NCBI GenBank assembly: GCA_964407825.1
Contig: CAYOXD010000120.1
Location: 1 to 8,329 of the forward strand
Length of the DNA stretch: 8,329 nucleotides
Direction of reading: 5' to 3'
DNA from: CAYOXD01 sp964407825
GTDB lineage: Bacteria; Desulfobacterota; Desulfobacteria; Desulfobacterales; JAFDDL01
Positions 6,609-8,329 of the stretch are shown in pieces. The notes under the pieces were generated by a model that was not told where the DNA came from, ran no database searches, and saw only the letters and a program-made list of their open reading frames with translations. Each line of letters begins with the position of its first letter. Position 1 is the stretch's first letter. A program made the position numbers and the translations under genes.

Positions 6609-6726
6609 CAATAAATTGCTATTTGAAAAACACAACAGGAATACCTTTTGCCGCTTACCGGCCGCTACGGCCGAAGAGGCAGGGAAATAACAGCATGAAC
6701 CCAACGCAACCAACTGCCATCAATAG
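6588..6726 (+). repeat. 13-base direct repeat CTGCCATCAATAG, with a third ATCAATA core
   Basis: CTGCCATCAATAG occurs at 6588-6600, inside the promoter spacer, and again at 6714-6726, within the first codons of the PHP gene. The ATCAATA core also occurs at 6607-6613. The two long copies are 126 bases apart. They could be binding sites for a regulator, remnants of a local duplication, or chance. Confidence 0.5.
6654..6676 (+). promoter_or_regulatory. Leader hairpin upstream of the PHP gene ribosome-binding site
   Basis: CGGCCG (6659-6664) pairs with CGGCCG (6668-6673) around a three-base CTA loop. CTT (6654-6656) can pair with AAG (6674-6676) across a two-base bulge. The stem ends four bases before the AGGGA ribosome-binding site (6681-6685), so in the mRNA it could influence initiation. 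Each arm is also self-palindromic. Confidence 0.4.
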
Positions 6727-7606
6727 AATACAGTTCGAAAAGCCGGATCTTCCGGCCTTGACCCGCGCCTATACGGTGGCGGATCTGCATTTCCATACGC
6801 GGTACTCCGATGGGGTCAACACGGTCCAGGAGGTGGCGCTGAAGGCCCAGGGCCTGGGCATCGGCATCGCCATCACGGACCACAACGATATCCGGGCCGC
6901 GGTGGAAATCGATGCCTGGCCCGAGGTGCTGAGCATCCCCGGCATCGAGATCACCTCCCGGGAGGGATCCCACCTGCTGGTCTATTTCTATGACGTGGAG
7001 AGCCTGACGGCGTTTTACAACGAGGACATCCGGCCGCACATGGGGGGCGGGGTCATGTGCTCCACCTCCCTTGAGATGGAGGAACTCATCGAGCGGGCGC
7101 ACCGGTTCAAGACCGTGGTGGTGTTTGCGCACCCTTACTGCGCCGCCTATACGGGGGTCTGCAACGTGCAGTTCCCGAAGGAGCGCCTGGAGCGGCTCTT
7201 TCAAATGACCGATGGGATCGAGGTGATAAATGCCGGCAATCTCAAGAAGTGGAACCTTCAATGCGCCGTTCTCGGTTTCAACCTTGACAGGGGCCTCGTG
7301 GGCGGCAGCGACGGGCATTCCCTCCCCCACATGGGACGGGCGCTGACCTACGCGGATTGCAAGAAGAACCGCAAGGACCTCCTGGACGCCATCCGGAAAC
7401 GGCAGACCAAGGTCATCGGCAAGGAGATGACCTTTATCCGGAAGGTTACCTCCAACGGCCGGAAACTCAAGAAAAATTTGAGGTATTGCCCGGATATGAT
7501 GGAAAAGAACCTTCGCTACGGCTGCACCTTCCTCAATACCAAATCCCGCACGCTCCGGGAAAGCGTAAAGCGAAGTCTCAATGAGCGGCTGGACCGGGCC
7601 TGCTGA
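6695..7606 (+). CDS. PHP-domain metal-dependent hydrolase (phosphoesterase family)
   Basis: This 303-residue cytosolic protein belongs to the PHP (polymerase and histidinol phosphatase) superfamily, whose members hydrolyse phosphoesters with a two- or three-metal centre. All expected ligands can be read: H32 and H34 in DLHFHTRYSDG, D39, H63 in TDHND, E85 in PGIEIT, H93 in GSHLL, H146 in FAHPY, and D206 and H208 in GGSDGHS. The fold ends near residue 240. A basic tail of about 60 residues follows (Lys/Arg-rich, with KNLRY at 260-264 and 271-275) that I cannot assign. ATG 6695 is chosen because AGGGA lies nine bases upstream and the protein then reaches the first motif at a normal distance; an in-frame ATG at 6560 lies upstream of the candidate promoter and adds nothing family-like. 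The substrate is unknown; nucleotide or trinucleotide phosphoesterase activity is seen in relatives. It appears to be a single-gene unit. Confidence 0.9.
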   Translation: MNPTQPTAINRIQFEKPDLPALTRAYTVADLHFHTRYSDGVNTVQEVALKAQGLGIGIAITDHNDIRAAVEIDAWPEVLSIPGIEITSREGSHLLVYFYDVESLTAFYNEDIRPHMGGGVMCSTSLEMEELIERAHRFKTVVVFAHPYCAAYTGVCNVQFPKERLERLFQMTDGIEVINAGNLKKWNLQCAVLGFNLDRGLVGGSDGHSLPHMGRALTYADCKKNRKDLLDAIRKRQTKVIGKEMTFIRKVTSNGRKLKKNLRYCPDMMEKNLRYGCTFLNTKSRTLRESVKRSLNERLDRAC

Positions 7607-7673
7607 GGGCGGCCATTTCCGGTGAACGATCCGGTGGTAAGCTGCCCCGCGATGCTTGTCCTTCCCTGCCGCT

Positions 7674-8329
7674 TCAGATGCCCAGCACGCCCACGATAGC
7701 ACCCGTCAGGCAGGTGGCCAGGGTGCCGGCCAGGATGGATTTCAACCCCAGCTGGACGATTTCAGGGCGCCGGCTGGGTGCCATGGCGCCCAGGCCGCCG
7801 ATCATGATCCCCAGGGAGCCGGGGTTGGCGAACCCGCACATGGCATAGGTCAGGATGATCCGGGACCTGGGGCTGAGCGCCCCGGCCGGTAGCCGGCTCA
7901 GGTCCAGATAGGCCAGGAATTCGTTCAGGACGGTCTTGACACCCATCAGACCGCCGGCCGTCATGCATTCGGACCACGGGATGCCGATGAGCCACATGAC
8001 CGGGGCCATCACAATGCCGAATATCCGTTGAAGGGTCAGCGGCCCCTTCCCCACGGCCGGCAGGAGCGCCAGGGCGAGGTTGACCAGCTTTACCAGCGCC
8101 ACCAGCACGATCAGCAGGGCCACGATGTTGATCAGGAGTTTCACCCCCTCCAGGGTGCCGGTGGTCACGGCCTCCATGGCGCTGCCGGCCCGTTCGGGCA
8201 GGTGGATCGATGCTTCACCGGTTGCCTCCTCAGGGGGGGGCACCATGATGCGGGCCATCACCACGGCGGCCGGCGCGCTGATGATGGAGGCCGTAAGGAT
8301 GTGGCCCATGGCCCCGGGCAGCACGGGGG
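7674..8329 (-). CDS. CNT-family nucleoside transporter (NupC-like), C-terminal part, 5'-truncated by window edge
   Basis: This is the C-terminal 218 or so residues of a concentrative nucleoside transporter, an inner-membrane symporter that takes up nucleosides with H+ or Na+. The frame is open to the right edge, and family members have about 400 or more residues, so roughly the first half lies outside the window. Family landmarks include GHILTASIISAPAA near the cut end, GVKTVLNEFLAY (near 7918-7950) with the conserved NEF, and CGFANPGSLGIMIGG followed by GLGAMAPSRR (near 7760-7850). Several hydrophobic segments are visible. In many relatives the stretch after CGFAN reads FSSIGI; here it is PGSLGI. 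The specificity and coupling ion cannot be read from this part. It converges on the PHP gene across 67 bases, where I see no convincing terminator for either gene. Confidence 0.93.
   Translation of the reverse strand, partial: PVLPGAMGHILTASIISAPAAVVMARIMVPPPEEATGEASIHLPERAGSAMEAVTTGTLEGVKLLINIVALLIVLVALVKLVNLALALLPAVGKGPLTLQRIFGIVMAPVMWLIGIPWSECMTAGGLMGVKTVLNEFLAYLDLSRLPAGALSPRSRIILTYAMCGFANPGSLGIMIGGLGAMAPSRRPEIVQLGLKSILAGTLATCLTGAIVGVLGI

Larger units (their letters stand above)
6393..6694. other. Divergent intergenic region between gspA and the PHP gene
   Basis: This 302-base stretch has no gene that I can support. It holds the two 5' leaders and one candidate promoter per strand, the inverted repeat at 6514-6539, a markedly AT-richer segment at about 6570-6650 that stands out from the GC-rich surroundings, and a hairpin at 6654-6676. 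Frames that extend gspA or the PHP gene into this region are open but do not resemble either family. Confidence 0.7.

Noticed and set aside
6560..6694. Upstream ATG start for the PHP gene at 6560
   Set aside because: It lies upstream of the candidate promoter and adds 45 residues with no family similarity, while ATG 6695 has a good ribosome-binding site.
6665..7702. Minus-strand open frame opposite the PHP gene
   Set aside because: The plus strand carries the full PHP ligand set; the minus frame is a shadow that also runs into the transporter gene in another frame.

Overview
The window is GC-rich, densely coded bacterial DNA. The nearest guess for its source is a Gram-negative proteobacterium or desulfobacterium (deltaproteobacterial type). 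The reasons are a GspA/GspB type II secretion pair, which implies an outer membrane, and a triplet-phased intergenic repeat of the GATTACGACAACGAC type, which from memory I associate with Desulfobacterales. No marker gene is present to fix the taxon. A run of exactly 100 N at 2714-2813 shows that this is a draft or metagenome scaffold.

Layout from left to right: (1) the 3' part of a leucyl aminopeptidase gene (pepA, M17), plus strand, cut by the left edge; (2) a short intergenic region with a probable terminator nested inside a larger inverted repeat; (3) a class V PLP-dependent aminotransferase-fold enzyme, minus strand; (4) the assembly gap, sitting in the divergent promoter region; (5) a major facilitator superfamily drug-antiporter-like permease, plus strand; (6) converging on it with a 10-base stop-to-stop overlap, a gspA-gspB operon on the minus strand; (7) a 302-base divergent regulatory region with a candidate sigma-70 promoter on each strand; (8) a PHP-domain metal-dependent hydrolase, plus strand; (9) the C-terminal half of a CNT-family (NupC-like) nucleoside transporter, minus strand, cut by the right edge.

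The only clear functional unit is gspA-gspB. GspA is an AAA+ ATPase with a membrane anchor, a degenerate C39-like region and a peptidoglycan-binding domain. GspB is a bitopic protein with a Pro/Ala-rich linker and a periplasmic domain. The pair is known to help the type II secretin pass the cell wall, and here it stands without other gsp genes in view. The remaining genes look like unrelated single transcription units for peptide turnover, efflux, PHP hydrolysis and nucleoside uptake. I found no mobile element, CRISPR array, RNA gene or defence system, and nothing that I can defend as a new biological system. The items most worth a second look are the nested inverted repeat after pepA, the repeated ATCAATA motif and hairpin upstream of the PHP gene, and the unusual Trp before the catalytic lysine of the aminotransferase.
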